DNA from: CAZOOA01 sp964581355 | Lineage (GTDB): Bacteria > Bacillota > Dethiobacteria > DTU022 > UBA8154 | DNA: 64,000 bases | Reading direction: 5' to 3' | Assembly (NCBI GenBank): GCA_964581355.1 | Contig: CAZOOA010000009.1 | Coordinates: 1 to 64,000, forward strand | Shown: positions 16,976-26,094 of the stretch, piece after piece | How positions within the stretch are numbered: position 1 is the first letter of the stretch | Layout of the letters: the number at the start of each line of letters is the position of its first letter | Notes under the pieces: model-generated | Told to the model about the DNA's origin: nothing | The model's database searches: none | What the model saw: the letters and a program-made list of their open reading frames with translations, nothing else | Made by a program: the position numbers and the translations under genes

Positions 16976-18550
16976 TTACTCCGTCTCCATTTTTTCCCAA
17001 ATCCTTCGTTCCTCCAAGAGTTTAACCAGGCTGCCGTCCAGCTTCCCCTCCTGGACCATATAGCCCATGATTTCCAGTGCTCTTTCCGGGGGCATCCCCT
17101 TTTTGTAGGGCCGGTCGCTGGCCGTTAATGCGTCAAATACATCCGAGACAGCCAGGATACGGGCGTCCAGGGGGATTTCCTTGGCTTCAAGCCCGTAAGG
17201 GTACCCAGCACCATTTAATTGCTCGTGGTGCATGCAGGCCAATCTCGGAACATTGGAAAGGTAGCGTGTAAAGGGCATCATGGAAAGCATTTTTTCTGTG
17301 ATGTTTACGTGTTCTTCCATAATCTGGCGTTCATCCTCTGTCAGCGTGCCTTTGGAAACGCTAAGAGCATTGATTTCATCAGGTTGCAAAAGTGGAGTTG
17401 GGGAACCATCCCTGTCCAGGTAGGTTAGTTTCTCCAGGCCGGCAATTCTTTGCTGTAAGTCACTATCGACAAAAGTTGCAGGATTGTCTGCTTTACAAAC
17501 CAGTTCATACGTTTCCTGCAATTGCTTAAGCGTTTCTTTCAGGGCCTCGTTTTCTTGGTTCGCTTCCTGGAGGCGCCCCTGTTCCAGAAACCCCGCCATT
17601 TTTTCCAGGGAAAGAGCTTTCTCCCGTTCCTGGGCGTAATCCAACCGGGTGAGGACCAGGGGAAGCCGGTCTCCCAGGCGCGTGGACTTATTCATCACCT
17701 CCAGCGGGGTGGCAATTTTTCCAATGTCGTGGAGCCATCCAGCCATGGCCAGTTCTTTCAACCTGTCTTCATCGTAGTATTCACCGGCGAAGGGACCGTT
17801 TTCTTCTGCATGTATTTCCTGGGCGATCAGCTTGGCCAGGCAGTTTACTTTTTGGGTATGGGTGGCGTTGTACGGCGTGCGGGCATCAATTGCTGTAACC
17901 ATCACCTGGACAAAAGATTCAAAAAGATTTTCTATATCCTGGATGAGCTGCATGTTGGTCAGGGCAATGGCGGCCAGGGAAGAAAGAGATTCTACTGCCG
18001 ATTGGAAGCGGGGGTCAAAGGAAATAACTTCTCCACTTTTAGATTCGGCTCGGGCGTTGATAAGCTGCAGGACCCCGATGATTTCCCTTAAATGGTTGCG
18101 CAGGGGTATAACCAGCATCGACTGGGTTCGGTACCCCGTCATACGGTCATATTTTCTTGGCCCCGAAAAGTCAAATCCCTCCGCCTGATACACATCCGGG
18201 AGGTTGACCGATTTTCCCGTTGCGGCTACGTAACCGGAGACATAACTGCGGCTGATGGGTACGGGTGGAAGGTCTATGTTTTCTCCTTTTCCGCCCTGAA
18301 ACGTCCCCATGGTTTCATTGTGAATTATTTTCATCCTTAACTTCTCTTCTTCCACCAGGTAGAGTGTTCCGGCATCGGCATTGGTAACGCGGCGGGCCTC
18401 ATACATGATCATTTCCAATAGCTTTTCCCTGTTTCTTTCCTCGGAAAGGGCGATTCCCAGGGAAACAAGGTTGTCCAACTGCCTGGCAGTTTCCGCAAAT
18501 TCATTGGTTTGCTCCATTTTTGTACTGCTGTTTGGCTCCAGGTTTTCCAA
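16976..18550 (-). CDS. GAF and HD-GYP domain c-di-GMP phosphodiesterase
   Basis: 524 aa from TTG at 18550, which lies 8 nt after AGGAGG; the longer frame to 18589 would bury this site. A GAF sensor domain (about residues 30-195) precedes the HD-GYP domain. HDIGKIATP (from about 274) and MHHEQLNGAGYPYGL (near 450) carry the metal ligands; the usual HHExxDGxGYP reads HHEQLNGAGYP, with Asn for Asp. About 130 residues, partly coiled-coil, are inserted between the two motifs, which is long for the family. It should hydrolyse c-di-GMP in response to a GAF ligand, although the Asn change could matter. It follows the CHASE2 cyclase gene on the same strand by 133 nt. Confidence 0.83.
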   Translation of the reverse strand: MENLEPNSSTKMEQTNEFAETARQLDNLVSLGIALSEERNREKLLEMIMYEARRVTNADAGTLYLVEEEKLRMKIIHNETMGTFQGGKGENIDLPPVPISRSYVSGYVAATGKSVNLPDVYQAEGFDFSGPRKYDRMTGYRTQSMLVIPLRNHLREIIGVLQLINARAESKSGEVISFDPRFQSAVESLSSLAAIALTNMQLIQDIENLFESFVQVMVTAIDARTPYNATHTQKVNCLAKLIAQEIHAEENGPFAGEYYDEDRLKELAMAGWLHDIGKIATPLEVMNKSTRLGDRLPLVLTRLDYAQEREKALSLEKMAGFLEQGRLQEANQENEALKETLKQLQETYELVCKADNPATFVDSDLQQRIAGLEKLTYLDRDGSPTPLLQPDEINALSVSKGTLTEDERQIMEEHVNITEKMLSMMPFTRYLSNVPRLACMHHEQLNGAGYPYGLEAKEIPLDARILAVSDVFDALTASDRPYKKGMPPERALEIMGYMVQEGKLDGSLVKLLEERRIWEKMETE

Positions 18551-18683
18551 AATATACACCTCCTGAAAAGCAGCTTTAAGCCGGTTCAAGAAAAAGCTTG
18601 GACTGTTTTACTGTTTGATAAAGGAAGCAGATTGTTGTTAATAGTCTCAGCAGGTATATGGGTAATCCTGCATTTAACGTATC

Positions 18684-20573
18684 TCAGCCCTGGCTTTTTT
18701 CTGTAGCTGCAGCAGCTTTCTCACTGCTCTCATTGTTTTCACTGGAAAGTTGATAAATCTGCACGGGCTCAGCCTTTCCTTTTACGGAAATTTTTCCTGC
18801 GTAGTCCAGGGGTAGTTGCCCCGCCACTGCCTGGTAAGTCGATTCACTGATCAGAACCTGTCCAGGTTCAGCGTTTGATTCCAGGCGGGCGGCCAGGTTT
18901 ACTGCATCGCCGATGGCCGTATACTCCATTCTGTTTTCAGAACCTATATTTCCTACAACGGCGTAACCGGTGTTGATCCCGATCCCGAAATTCAAGGTGA
19001 CCCCGGATATCTCCTGGACTTTTTCCTGCAGGAGTTTGCCTTTTTGGACTATATCCCGGGCTGCTTTTACCGCCCAATAAGCATGGTCTTTTTCATGTAG
19101 AGGTGCATTGAAGATTGCCATGGCAGCATCACCCATGAATTTGTCCAGCGTGCCACGATTTTCAAAGATTGAAGCGGTCACCAGGTCAAAGAATTGGTTG
19201 AGCACTTCGACTACCTCTTCAGGAGAAAGCCTCTCTGACAAAGGAGTAAAGCCCCGAATGTCAACGAAAAGCAAGGTAACTTCCCGGCGGGTGCCGCCCA
19301 GTTTTAAGTTTTCTTCTCCTACTTCCAGGATTTCCTCGACCACTTGAGGGGCTACATAACGCCCGAATAACCGGGTTACCCGCTGCTTGTCCCGCTGTTC
19401 CAGGATAAAATTGTAACCCAGGGCAACGACATAACCTAAACCCAGGGTGATTAAAGGATACGTGCTTTCCAGGTAAAAAGAGCGGCTGTCAAATAAATAA
19501 ACTGCCAGGGCAAAGAATCCGGCTGCGATGAGTAAAAAGCATAGAAAACTCCAGAGCGGTTTTAGTGCCCGAAACAGCGGCATGGTTCCGGCGCCCAGGA
19601 AAAAAACCAACGCCATAACGGTGGACAAAGGTGCCTGGTGGATGGGACCGGCCTGGAGCAGGGTGTGCAGCACATTGGCATGTACTTCTACTCCATACAT
19701 GGGGGTGTCTTTTGAATGAGGTGTAAAATAGTAATCACCCAACCCCGGGGCATAGTACCCGACCAGGATTACCTTGTCAATAAAAGTGCTGGGGGGATAA
19801 GCCCCGTCTACAACCAGGTGATAGGGTAAAACAGGAAAGCTGCCGGGACCTCCGCTGTAATTGATCAGGGTTCTGCCTCCCCTGTCCAGGGGAAAACTTG
19901 TGTTTTCCAGGGTTAGCCCTTCAGGTGCAGGGGTGAACTGGCTATCCAGTTTTTCGTACAGTTCTGCTTCCTTCATGCCCCGGGCTGCAGCCCACAAAGC
20001 CAGGTCAAAGGAAGCCAGGGGTTCTCCCTGGTGCTCCATCCAAAGGATTGAATTGCGTAAGATCCCGTCACCGTCAGGTGTAACGTTGATAAAACCGGCT
20101 CCTGCATGTTCCAGCAAGCCGGGAAGCGGCAGCACCAGGTTTTGCGGTCTTAAAAAACCTGGAACTGTGCTTGTCTCCGGAGAAGCTTCTGCGGGATAGA
20201 CAGATGGACCCCCCCTGGCCGTGGCCTCAATAAGGGCGGCATCGGCAGAAGGGTCCGCGGAAGGTTCGGCAATGATAATATCCATCCCCACAGCAGCAGC
20301 TTCCCCTTCCTTCAAAATATCCAGCAGCCGGGCGTGAATATCGCGCTCCCAGGGCCAGCGGCCAAGTTCTTCCAGGCAGCCTTCTGTTATCCCTACCACC
20401 ATGACCTCAGGGGCCGGTTCTTCACTGCCCCGGATGGAAAAAAGCAAGTCAAAGGCGTTGCGTTCCAGGTTGGCAAACAGGTTGAAATAAACAAAAAAGA
20501 TCATCACAAGGCCCAGTAAAGCCCCTATGGCTAGTGAATAAATAAATGAAACCCGGCGCGATTTGCCTGACAC
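18684..20573 (-). CDS. CHASE2-domain class III adenylate/guanylate cyclase
   Basis: 629 aa from GTG, with AGGAG 11 nt upstream. A membrane helix (about residues 10-30), an extracytoplasmic CHASE2 sensor (about 35-330, with MVVGITEGCLEELGRWPWER and ILVGYYAPGLGDYYFTPHS), three membrane helices, then a class III cyclase domain (from about 420). Metal-binding Asp residues are in LLFVDIRGFTPLSERLS and KFMGDAAMAIFNAP; the transition-state Asn/Arg region is AIGDAVNLAARLE. All key residues appear present, so it is probably an active cyclase sensing an external signal. The cyclic-nucleotide-binding gene is divergent on the other strand, suggesting a local signalling pair. Confidence 0.9.
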   Translation of the reverse strand: MSGKSRRVSFIYSLAIGALLGLVMIFFVYFNLFANLERNAFDLLFSIRGSEEPAPEVMVVGITEGCLEELGRWPWERDIHARLLDILKEGEAAAVGMDIIIAEPSADPSADAALIEATARGGPSVYPAEASPETSTVPGFLRPQNLVLPLPGLLEHAGAGFINVTPDGDGILRNSILWMEHQGEPLASFDLALWAAARGMKEAELYEKLDSQFTPAPEGLTLENTSFPLDRGGRTLINYSGGPGSFPVLPYHLVVDGAYPPSTFIDKVILVGYYAPGLGDYYFTPHSKDTPMYGVEVHANVLHTLLQAGPIHQAPLSTVMALVFFLGAGTMPLFRALKPLWSFLCFLLIAAGFFALAVYLFDSRSFYLESTYPLITLGLGYVVALGYNFILEQRDKQRVTRLFGRYVAPQVVEEILEVGEENLKLGGTRREVTLLFVDIRGFTPLSERLSPEEVVEVLNQFFDLVTASIFENRGTLDKFMGDAAMAIFNAPLHEKDHAYWAVKAARDIVQKGKLLQEKVQEISGVTLNFGIGINTGYAVVGNIGSENRMEYTAIGDAVNLAARLESNAEPGQVLISESTYQAVAGQLPLDYAGKISVKGKAEPVQIYQLSSENNESSEKAAAATEKSQG

Positions 20574-20734
20574 GTTCCGGTCAGCTCCTTTCAGAAAAAG
20601 AAACTATAAGCATGTTATCATATAAATCAATTTATTACCATAAATTATACAATTTTTCTGCAAGTTTCTTAATTCAAGAAGGTATTATCCGAAAGAGGAA
20701 GAACTATTATTTTTAAGAATTTTTTTTGCATTTT

Positions 20735-20784
20735 CTTACGATCAAGCCAGCAGAAAGGCCGCGGCTTTAGCCGTGGGATGGATT
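20735..20784 (+). repeat. IS200/IS605-like right-end relic, copy 1
   Basis: CTTACGATCAAGCCAGCAG, then AAAGGCCGCGGCTTTAGCCG, then TGGGA. The CGGCTTTAGCCG hairpin followed by TGGGA is the shape of TnpB-associated right ends. The copy at 30163-30215 shares the upstream CTTACGATCAA and AGCAGAAAG. No transposase or tnpB is nearby. Confidence 0.55.
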
Positions 20785-20860
20785 CGAAACAGCCATTTGA
20801 CGTGCTCTGGCAGCGCGCAAAGCAAGTAATAATTGTGCATTATTCTCAGGAGGAAATGGA

Positions 20861-21253
20861 ATGGCCAAGTTTATCGATTTAGAGAAAGGTGAGCTGCTTT
20901 TTGCAGAAGGGGACCCCGGCAATAACATGTTTGTTGTCCTGGAAGGTAAACTTCAAGCTTTTCTTTCCCAGGAACAATCAAAAGTTGTATTAACCACACT
21001 GGAAAAAGGCCAGTTTTTTGGTGAAATGTCGCTGCTGGAAAATGAACCGCGCAGTGCCAGCGTGGAAGCATTGGAACCGACGAAAGTGATGGTTATTCAC
21101 GAAAACAATTTTCAAAAATGCATTTGTGATAATCCGGATCTGGCTTTCAAAATTATGAAAGGCCTAAGCAACCGCTTGCGGATTAGCAATGAGCAGGTTT
21201 TTACCTTGCGGAAAATAGTGAAACGAATGGAGGAGGATAACAGGAAAGCCTGA
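20861..21253 (+). CDS. cyclic-nucleotide-binding domain protein
   Basis: 130 aa, ribosome site AGGAGG. It is a single cNMP-binding domain: LLFAEGDPGNNMFVVLEGKL, then the phosphate-binding cassette FFGEMSLLENEPRSASVEA, in which Glu and Arg contact ribose and phosphate. A short helical C-terminus (about residues 95-130) carries no helix-turn-helix, so this is not a complete CRP regulator. It probably transmits a cAMP or cGMP signal by protein contact. It is divergent from the CHASE2 cyclase and upstream of the propeller protein gene by 134 nt. Confidence 0.88.
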   Translation: MAKFIDLEKGELLFAEGDPGNNMFVVLEGKLQAFLSQEQSKVVLTTLEKGQFFGEMSLLENEPRSASVEALEPTKVMVIHENNFQKCICDNPDLAFKIMKGLSNRLRISNEQVFTLRKIVKRMEEDNRKA

Positions 21254-21387
21254 AAGGATATTGCTTCACAAGTTGTAGCCCGTGAGGGGCGTGATGGTGA
21301 GCATGAAAATTGTTCCACAAGTGCTCCACCCTGCTTTGATTATTTCTATTCCAGTTCTCATTATTATTTTTTCTAGGAGTTGATCAT

Positions 21388-23817
21388 ATGGATCGTTCTG
21401 GTGGTTCTTCTTATCTGTCAATAAACCGGTTGTTTAACAATAGAAAAGCATGTAAAAGACTTACGGTGGCTTTTATTCTGGCAATATTTTTTCTGGCCCA
21501 GGCTGCAACGGGAGCGGCAGAAAGTCCAGAGGCAGCGCCCGATTTGATGGAAGAAAGCTGGAGACAGTTCTTCAATCGGGACTATATCCTCAGCTTGGAA
21601 GTAGCAGAAGGGTATCTTTGGCAGGGGATGAATGGTGGCTTGATGGTGCGCAACCTGCAAACCCCCGAAATAAGCCGTTTTTACCATTCCCAAAACGTTC
21701 AACTGCCGGTCAACCAGGTGCATGACCTGGCAGCAGGTGAAGCTGACGGTCTCTGGATGGCAGGGGATCAAGGAGCTGTTTATCGGGATGCCCGGGGGCA
21801 GTTTCAGCATTATCATCCGGGCAACAGCCCGCTGCCAGAAGATGCGGTGCGTTCTGTTGCGGTAGCTGAAACGGGCGGCGCTTGGTTTGCCACCTGGGGT
21901 GGTGGTGCCTACTACCTGGATGAAGAAGAGCGCTGGGTAACATATAACAGCCAGAACAGTGATCTTCCCGGAAACCACCTTTACCGGGTAAGGCCGGATC
22001 CGGACGGAGGTGCCTGGTTCGCCACCGATGGACAAGGGGCCGCCTATGTAAGCCCCGACGGTGATTGGCAGGTTTATACAACCAGAAACAGTGAACTCCC
22101 GGCTAACGATGTCCTTGACATAGCCATAGGAACCGATGGCACGGTCTGGTTTGCAACATCCCGGGGGTTGGCCGGACTTGCAGATAAACAGGATTGGTTG
22201 GGTTCCCCCGAAGAAGGCGGGGAAAACGATGAGCTATTCCAATCTCCATTAACCTTTGTCCAATGCCTGGAGGTTGGAGCAGACGGTGCCCTTTGGGCGG
22301 GGACCCGGGACGGTCTTATTCATGTTGACGGGCAAAGAAAAGCCCGGGTTTTCTCTCCTGGTAACAGTGAATTGCCTGATGCACAGATAACCAGTTTGTT
22401 CCTGGATGAACGGGGCGGGGTCTGGATTGGCACCCTGGGAGAGGGGTTGGTTCTATTTGATCCGGCAATGGATAGCTGGAAGGTTTACCGCGATGAACCG
22501 TTGGATTGGGCCGATGTCCCATACCTTCCATCCAATCGTGTAAATTACGTGAAAAATATAGCCGAGATTGATGGTTCACCAGAAACCTGGATTTGCCTGG
22601 ATAACGGTTTGTCCGTTTATTCCAAAGATACAGGTTGCTGGAGACGTCCAGCGGCGCCTGCAGAATTCGAGGAATATGGTGTCAACAGGGCCGCTTATCA
22701 TCCGGAGGGGGGAGCGGCGTATGCTGTTTTTGGAGAGGGGGTATTTTGGAAAAACATCCAGGGGCGCTGGGAGCATTTCACTACAGAAAACAGCGCTCTT
22801 CCCTCGAATAATATAGTTGACCTCTCTTTTGACCAGGCCGGTGGACTCTGGATGGCTACCCAGGATGCAGGTGCAGCTTATCGAACTTTGGAAGGGTTGT
22901 GGCGTACGTATCAAAGTGATGACGGACTGCCTTCAGACAATATCAATGTGGTTAGTGTCAGCCCTCATGGAGAAATCTGGCTTGCCACCTGGGATAGCGG
23001 GGTTACTGTTTTGGATCTTGCAGGTCCCGGGATAGAAGTCCGGTCATTGGATACAGCGTCTACGCCACTTCCCTCTAACGATGTAAGTGATGTCTTTTTC
23101 GCTGAGGACAACAGCGTTTGGTTGGCTACCTGGGGCGGGGGCCTGGCCCGGATTACAGGTGAAGGTGCATGGAATGTATACGATATGACCGATGCAGCCC
23201 TTCCATCCAATGAGATAAGAGATTTGACCCAGGACAAGCGGGGCTGGATCTGGGCAGCGACCCCTGCCGGGGCGGCTAGTTTTGATGGGATGACATGGAG
23301 ACACTATTCCACTTTTGATAGTGGACTGGCTTCTAATGATATCCAGAGTATCAGCACAGATGTACAGGGTAATATCTGGTTTGCCACCTCCAGCAGCGGT
23401 CTAGCCGTCCATAACCCCGGTGGGCTTTCGGAAGCGCTGCTGCAAATGGCCCATCCGGGCGAACAGCTGGAAGAAATTTTGTTGGTCTGCCAGGATCGCT
23501 GCCTGGACGATGAAGGCCTATCCGTGATAAAATCGGGTAGAACCCTGGTCCCTATTCGGGTGATCGCTGAAGCGACAGGTGCCCGGGTTGATTGGGATAA
23601 CGAAAAAGGCACTGCCACCATTACCAGCAAAGACCGTACCCTGGAACTTCGGCCCGATGAAAAACAGGTATACGTAAACGGGGAGACCTCTGAACTGGAT
23701 GTCCCGGCAAAGTTGACCGGGGGGCGTATTCTGGTTCCCCTGCGTTTTGTCGTTGAAGCCCTGGGCCTGGAAGTGACCTGGGATGAATTTTTAAGGGCAA
23801 TCTATATCAAGGGCTGA
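21388..23817 (+). CDS. exported beta-propeller protein with copper amine oxidase-like N-terminal domain at its C-terminus
   Basis: 809 aa, AGGAG 8 nt before the ATG. A basic N-terminus and hydrophobic segment (about residues 25-43, ending ATGAAES) form a signal peptide. Then at least ten repeats of about 45 residues of the two-component regulator propeller type: a (V/L)WFAT or LWMAT strand, a WGGGA or DSGV turn, a W..Y/H segment, and an S.LPSNDV turn. The last 110 residues (SGRTLVPIRVIAEATGARV, then GGRILVPLRFVVEALGLEV) are the Cu_amine_oxidN1 domain common in wall-associated Clostridia proteins. There is no kinase, so it is a surface sensor or scaffold. Linked to the cyclic nucleotide pair by position only. 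Confidence 0.83.
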   Translation: MDRSGGSSYLSINRLFNNRKACKRLTVAFILAIFFLAQAATGAAESPEAAPDLMEESWRQFFNRDYILSLEVAEGYLWQGMNGGLMVRNLQTPEISRFYHSQNVQLPVNQVHDLAAGEADGLWMAGDQGAVYRDARGQFQHYHPGNSPLPEDAVRSVAVAETGGAWFATWGGGAYYLDEEERWVTYNSQNSDLPGNHLYRVRPDPDGGAWFATDGQGAAYVSPDGDWQVYTTRNSELPANDVLDIAIGTDGTVWFATSRGLAGLADKQDWLGSPEEGGENDELFQSPLTFVQCLEVGADGALWAGTRDGLIHVDGQRKARVFSPGNSELPDAQITSLFLDERGGVWIGTLGEGLVLFDPAMDSWKVYRDEPLDWADVPYLPSNRVNYVKNIAEIDGSPETWICLDNGLSVYSKDTGCWRRPAAPAEFEEYGVNRAAYHPEGGAAYAVFGEGVFWKNIQGRWEHFTTENSALPSNNIVDLSFDQAGGLWMATQDAGAAYRTLEGLWRTYQSDDGLPSDNINVVSVSPHGEIWLATWDSGVTVLDLAGPGIEVRSLDTASTPLPSNDVSDVFFAEDNSVWLATWGGGLARITGEGAWNVYDMTDAALPSNEIRDLTQDKRGWIWAATPAGAASFDGMTWRHYSTFDSGLASNDIQSISTDVQGNIWFATSSSGLAVHNPGGLSEALLQMAHPGEQLEEILLVCQDRCLDDEGLSVIKSGRTLVPIRVIAEATGARVDWDNEKGTATITSKDRTLELRPDEKQVYVNGETSELDVPAKLTGGRILVPLRFVVEALGLEVTWDEFLRAIYIKG

Positions 23818-24202
23818 ACTTAAAAAAATAATTTGGATTAACACTGCCGCTGAATTCAAGGATGTTTTGCAATCCTTGTATCAGCCAACAGTGCAGGTTT
23901 GTCAATGTGGATTGCAGCCAACTGCAGGTCATTGGTAGTGCGGGGATTGGCAACCCGGTCTTTTTTCAACAGCGGTTTAAAGAGCTAAAATCAGCAGGGC
24001 AGCGAATTATAGCTAGTGAATGTAAACGATAACTATATCAAGCGCCTGTTTACGATGATCGATATTCAAAAAGTATTAAATATTGAATCGCTAAATCTTA
24101 CGGTAACAGTTACAAAAAAAGATCTTGTTTTTGCTGGTTCATTTATTTGTTTCAATGCCCTGGAGGAAGTGTTGGCGACCACTACCGAAGGAGGCATTCT
24201 TT
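23818..24202. other. spacer with hairpins; weak coding signal from 24016
   Basis: CAAGGAT and ATCCTTG form a short hairpin at about 23857-23880. A frame beginning GTG at 24016 runs to 24363 in a different frame from the following lipoprotein gene and overlaps it by 160 nt; its middle (AGSFICFNALEEVLATTTEG) distantly recalls a DRTGG-type fold. It lacks a ribosome site and could be a decayed gene. Nothing else is seen. Confidence 0.25.
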
Positions 24203-25210
24203 ATGTACTTCAGCAGATGGAGGGAGATATTACCTGGTTTGCCTGTTGTGGCAAAAACAGCTTTTACCCGAAACCTGAAAAAGTATTTTGGAAGCTCTGG
24301 TTATGGCGTAGCCGGGATTGTTTGTTGTTTTTTCTTTTTCGGGTTGCTCCTTGCTGGATGTGAGCCCGTTAAGGAAGAAAGAGGCCAGGTAGTTGAAAGG
24401 GATAATGACGGCTTTCCCATTGAAGTGATCGATTATGGGGGAAGAAAACTGCGTTTCGAAGAACCCCCGCAAAGTTTTGTCTCTACCCTTCCCTCCATCA
24501 CGGAAATTCTTTTTGCCCTGGAACTGGGGGATAGGGTAAAGGCAGTGACTACCTACTGCGACTATCCGCCCGATATTGAAACCAGGAGCATGGGCTGGGG
24601 AGAGCTTGACCAGGAGATGCTCAGCGGTTTGGTCCCCGACCTGATTATTGCGGGGCAGGGCCAGCAGTATGTGGCTGATATATCCCAGCTTGTCCCGGAT
24701 ACTGCCTGCTTTATCCTGGCACCCCGGAGCTTCGATGAAATACCGGAAGCGATTCTTTTGCTGGGTGAAATCACGGGCCGGGAAGAGCAAGCCTTACTGA
24801 TTGCTGAAGAAATGGTGGAAAGAAAGGAACAGGTTGTGAGGGAAGCATCCCAGGTTCCTTCTGCCAGACAAATAGATGTCATGGTGCTGGCCTCCCCTGA
24901 TGAGCTGGTAGCTGCAGGAGATAAAACCTTTGCCGGTGAACTGGTAAAAATGGCCGGGGGCAATAACCTGGCAGCGGAAAAAGAAGGGTATTATACCCTG
25001 GAAAAAGAAAAGCTTTTTGAACTGGATCCGGAAGTAATTATCTTTCTTGCTCCCTGGGAGCAACTTTTGGTAGGGGAGGATTGGCCCGATGAACTGCAAG
25101 CGTTCCAATTGGGCCAGGTTTACCATCTTGATGTTGCCCTGTTAACCAGGCCTGGGCCCAGGATGGCCGATGGCCTGGAGGAAATATTTTCAATACTTCA
25201 TCGAACGTGA
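24203..25210 (+). CDS. BtuF-like ABC transporter substrate-binding lipoprotein
   Basis: 335 aa. The ATG at 24203 is 8 nt after AAGGAGG; the longer frame from 24125 lacks a site. A 30-residue N-terminal extension leads to a hydrophobic segment and the lipobox LLLAGC, so the protein should be a membrane-anchored lipoprotein. The mature part has the TroA/BtuF fold: FVSTLPSITEILFALELGDRV, then CDYPPDIE, VPDLIIAG, and MVLASPDELVAAG followed by FAGELVKMAGGNN. These are shared by B12 and siderophore binding proteins. No permease or ATPase genes follow, so it must use a transporter elsewhere. With the B12 riboswitch locus 10 kb away, corrinoid binding is the likeliest role. Confidence 0.82.
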   Translation: MYFSRWREILPGLPVVAKTAFTRNLKKYFGSSGYGVAGIVCCFFFFGLLLAGCEPVKEERGQVVERDNDGFPIEVIDYGGRKLRFEEPPQSFVSTLPSITEILFALELGDRVKAVTTYCDYPPDIETRSMGWGELDQEMLSGLVPDLIIAGQGQQYVADISQLVPDTACFILAPRSFDEIPEAILLLGEITGREEQALLIAEEMVERKEQVVREASQVPSARQIDVMVLASPDELVAAGDKTFAGELVKMAGGNNLAAEKEGYYTLEKEKLFELDPEVIIFLAPWEQLLVGEDWPDELQAFQLGQVYHLDVALLTRPGPRMADGLEEIFSILHRT

Positions 25211-25326
25211 GTCACAAAGTGGAAAAAGGCAGCTGCGCTGGTTTATTCCGGAAATAAATTGCAAAAAACAGAAAAAAACGTTATGATCAGGCTATGCTGA
25301 CTGAAAAGGAGGTTGCAAGTAAACGA

Positions 25327-25794
25327 ATGAACATCGGTATCGTGATATATTCCCAAACGGGAAATACGCTTTCTGTGGCCCGGGAATTGAAGGAAATACT
25401 GGAAGAGGCAGGTCATACAGCGAAGGTGGACCAGGTGACAGTTTCGGGTGAAGCGCCCCCCAGGGCAAAAGAAGTTCAGCTTGATGAGATCCCGCCCGTT
25501 GACGGCTATGACGTGGTTGTGTTTGGGGCCCCGGTACATGCTTTTTCCCTGTCATCAGCCATGTCTTCCTACCTGGAGCAGCTTCCTGCGTTGGAGGGAA
25601 AGAAGGTTGCCTGCTTTGTAACCAAGCAGCTGCCTTTCTCCTGGACCGGCGGGACCCAGGCTGCCCGGAAAATGAAACAGATTTGTGAGAGCAAAGGAGC
25701 TGAAATCTGCGGGACAGAAATCGTGATCTGGGCCAAGTCACGCAGGGAGACCAGGATCAAAAAGTGTGCTGAAAACTTGGCCAATCTCTTCTAG
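25327..25794 (+). CDS. flavodoxin-like protein
   Basis: 155 aa. Begins MNIGIVIYSQTGNTLSVARE, the FMN phosphate-binding loop (S/T-x-T-G-N-T) of flavodoxins, and continues with VVVFGAPVHAFSLSSAM at the isoalloxazine-binding position. GGAGG lies 13 nt upstream of this ATG, which is long; an in-frame start at 25294 is possible but would give an unusual extension. It is an electron carrier or NAD(P)H:FMN-type reductase partner; the redox partner is unknown. It is followed by 300 nt without a gene. Confidence 0.78.
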   Translation: MNIGIVIYSQTGNTLSVARELKEILEEAGHTAKVDQVTVSGEAPPRAKEVQLDEIPPVDGYDVVVFGAPVHAFSLSSAMSSYLEQLPALEGKKVACFVTKQLPFSWTGGTQAARKMKQICESKGAEICGTEIVIWAKSRRETRIKKCAENLANLF

Positions 25795-26094
25795 TGTTGC
25801 ACCATTAAACGGGGAAGGATAAGGATTCATTTGTTTCCAAATGCAAGATGGGCAGAACATCTCAGTTTGTTTAGTCAGCCTTTTTTATTTTAGCAGGCCT
25901 GCTTCAAAGTTTTTGTATTACTTTCTAAAACTTGTTGGATGAGCAAATTCAGCTGTATCCCGGCAACCTTTGGCAGGCCAAAGATCATTATAATGGCAGG
26001 AAACTGTAGAAAAGTGTGGAACATCTTTTATTATGAACAGTTTGGGAAGGTACAGGAGACAGAAGAATAGGGACAAGATAATAAGTAATCGAAG
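25795..26094. other. spacer without a gene
   Basis: CTTTGG and CCAAAG form a short hairpin (about 25966-25982), and TATAAT occurs at about 25990 without a good -35. Otherwise nothing is recognisable. Confidence 0.4.

Noticed and set aside
24016..24363. 115-codon frame before the BtuF-like gene
   Set aside because: No ribosome site, overlaps the well-supported lipoprotein start; a decayed DRTGG-like gene is possible but unproven.
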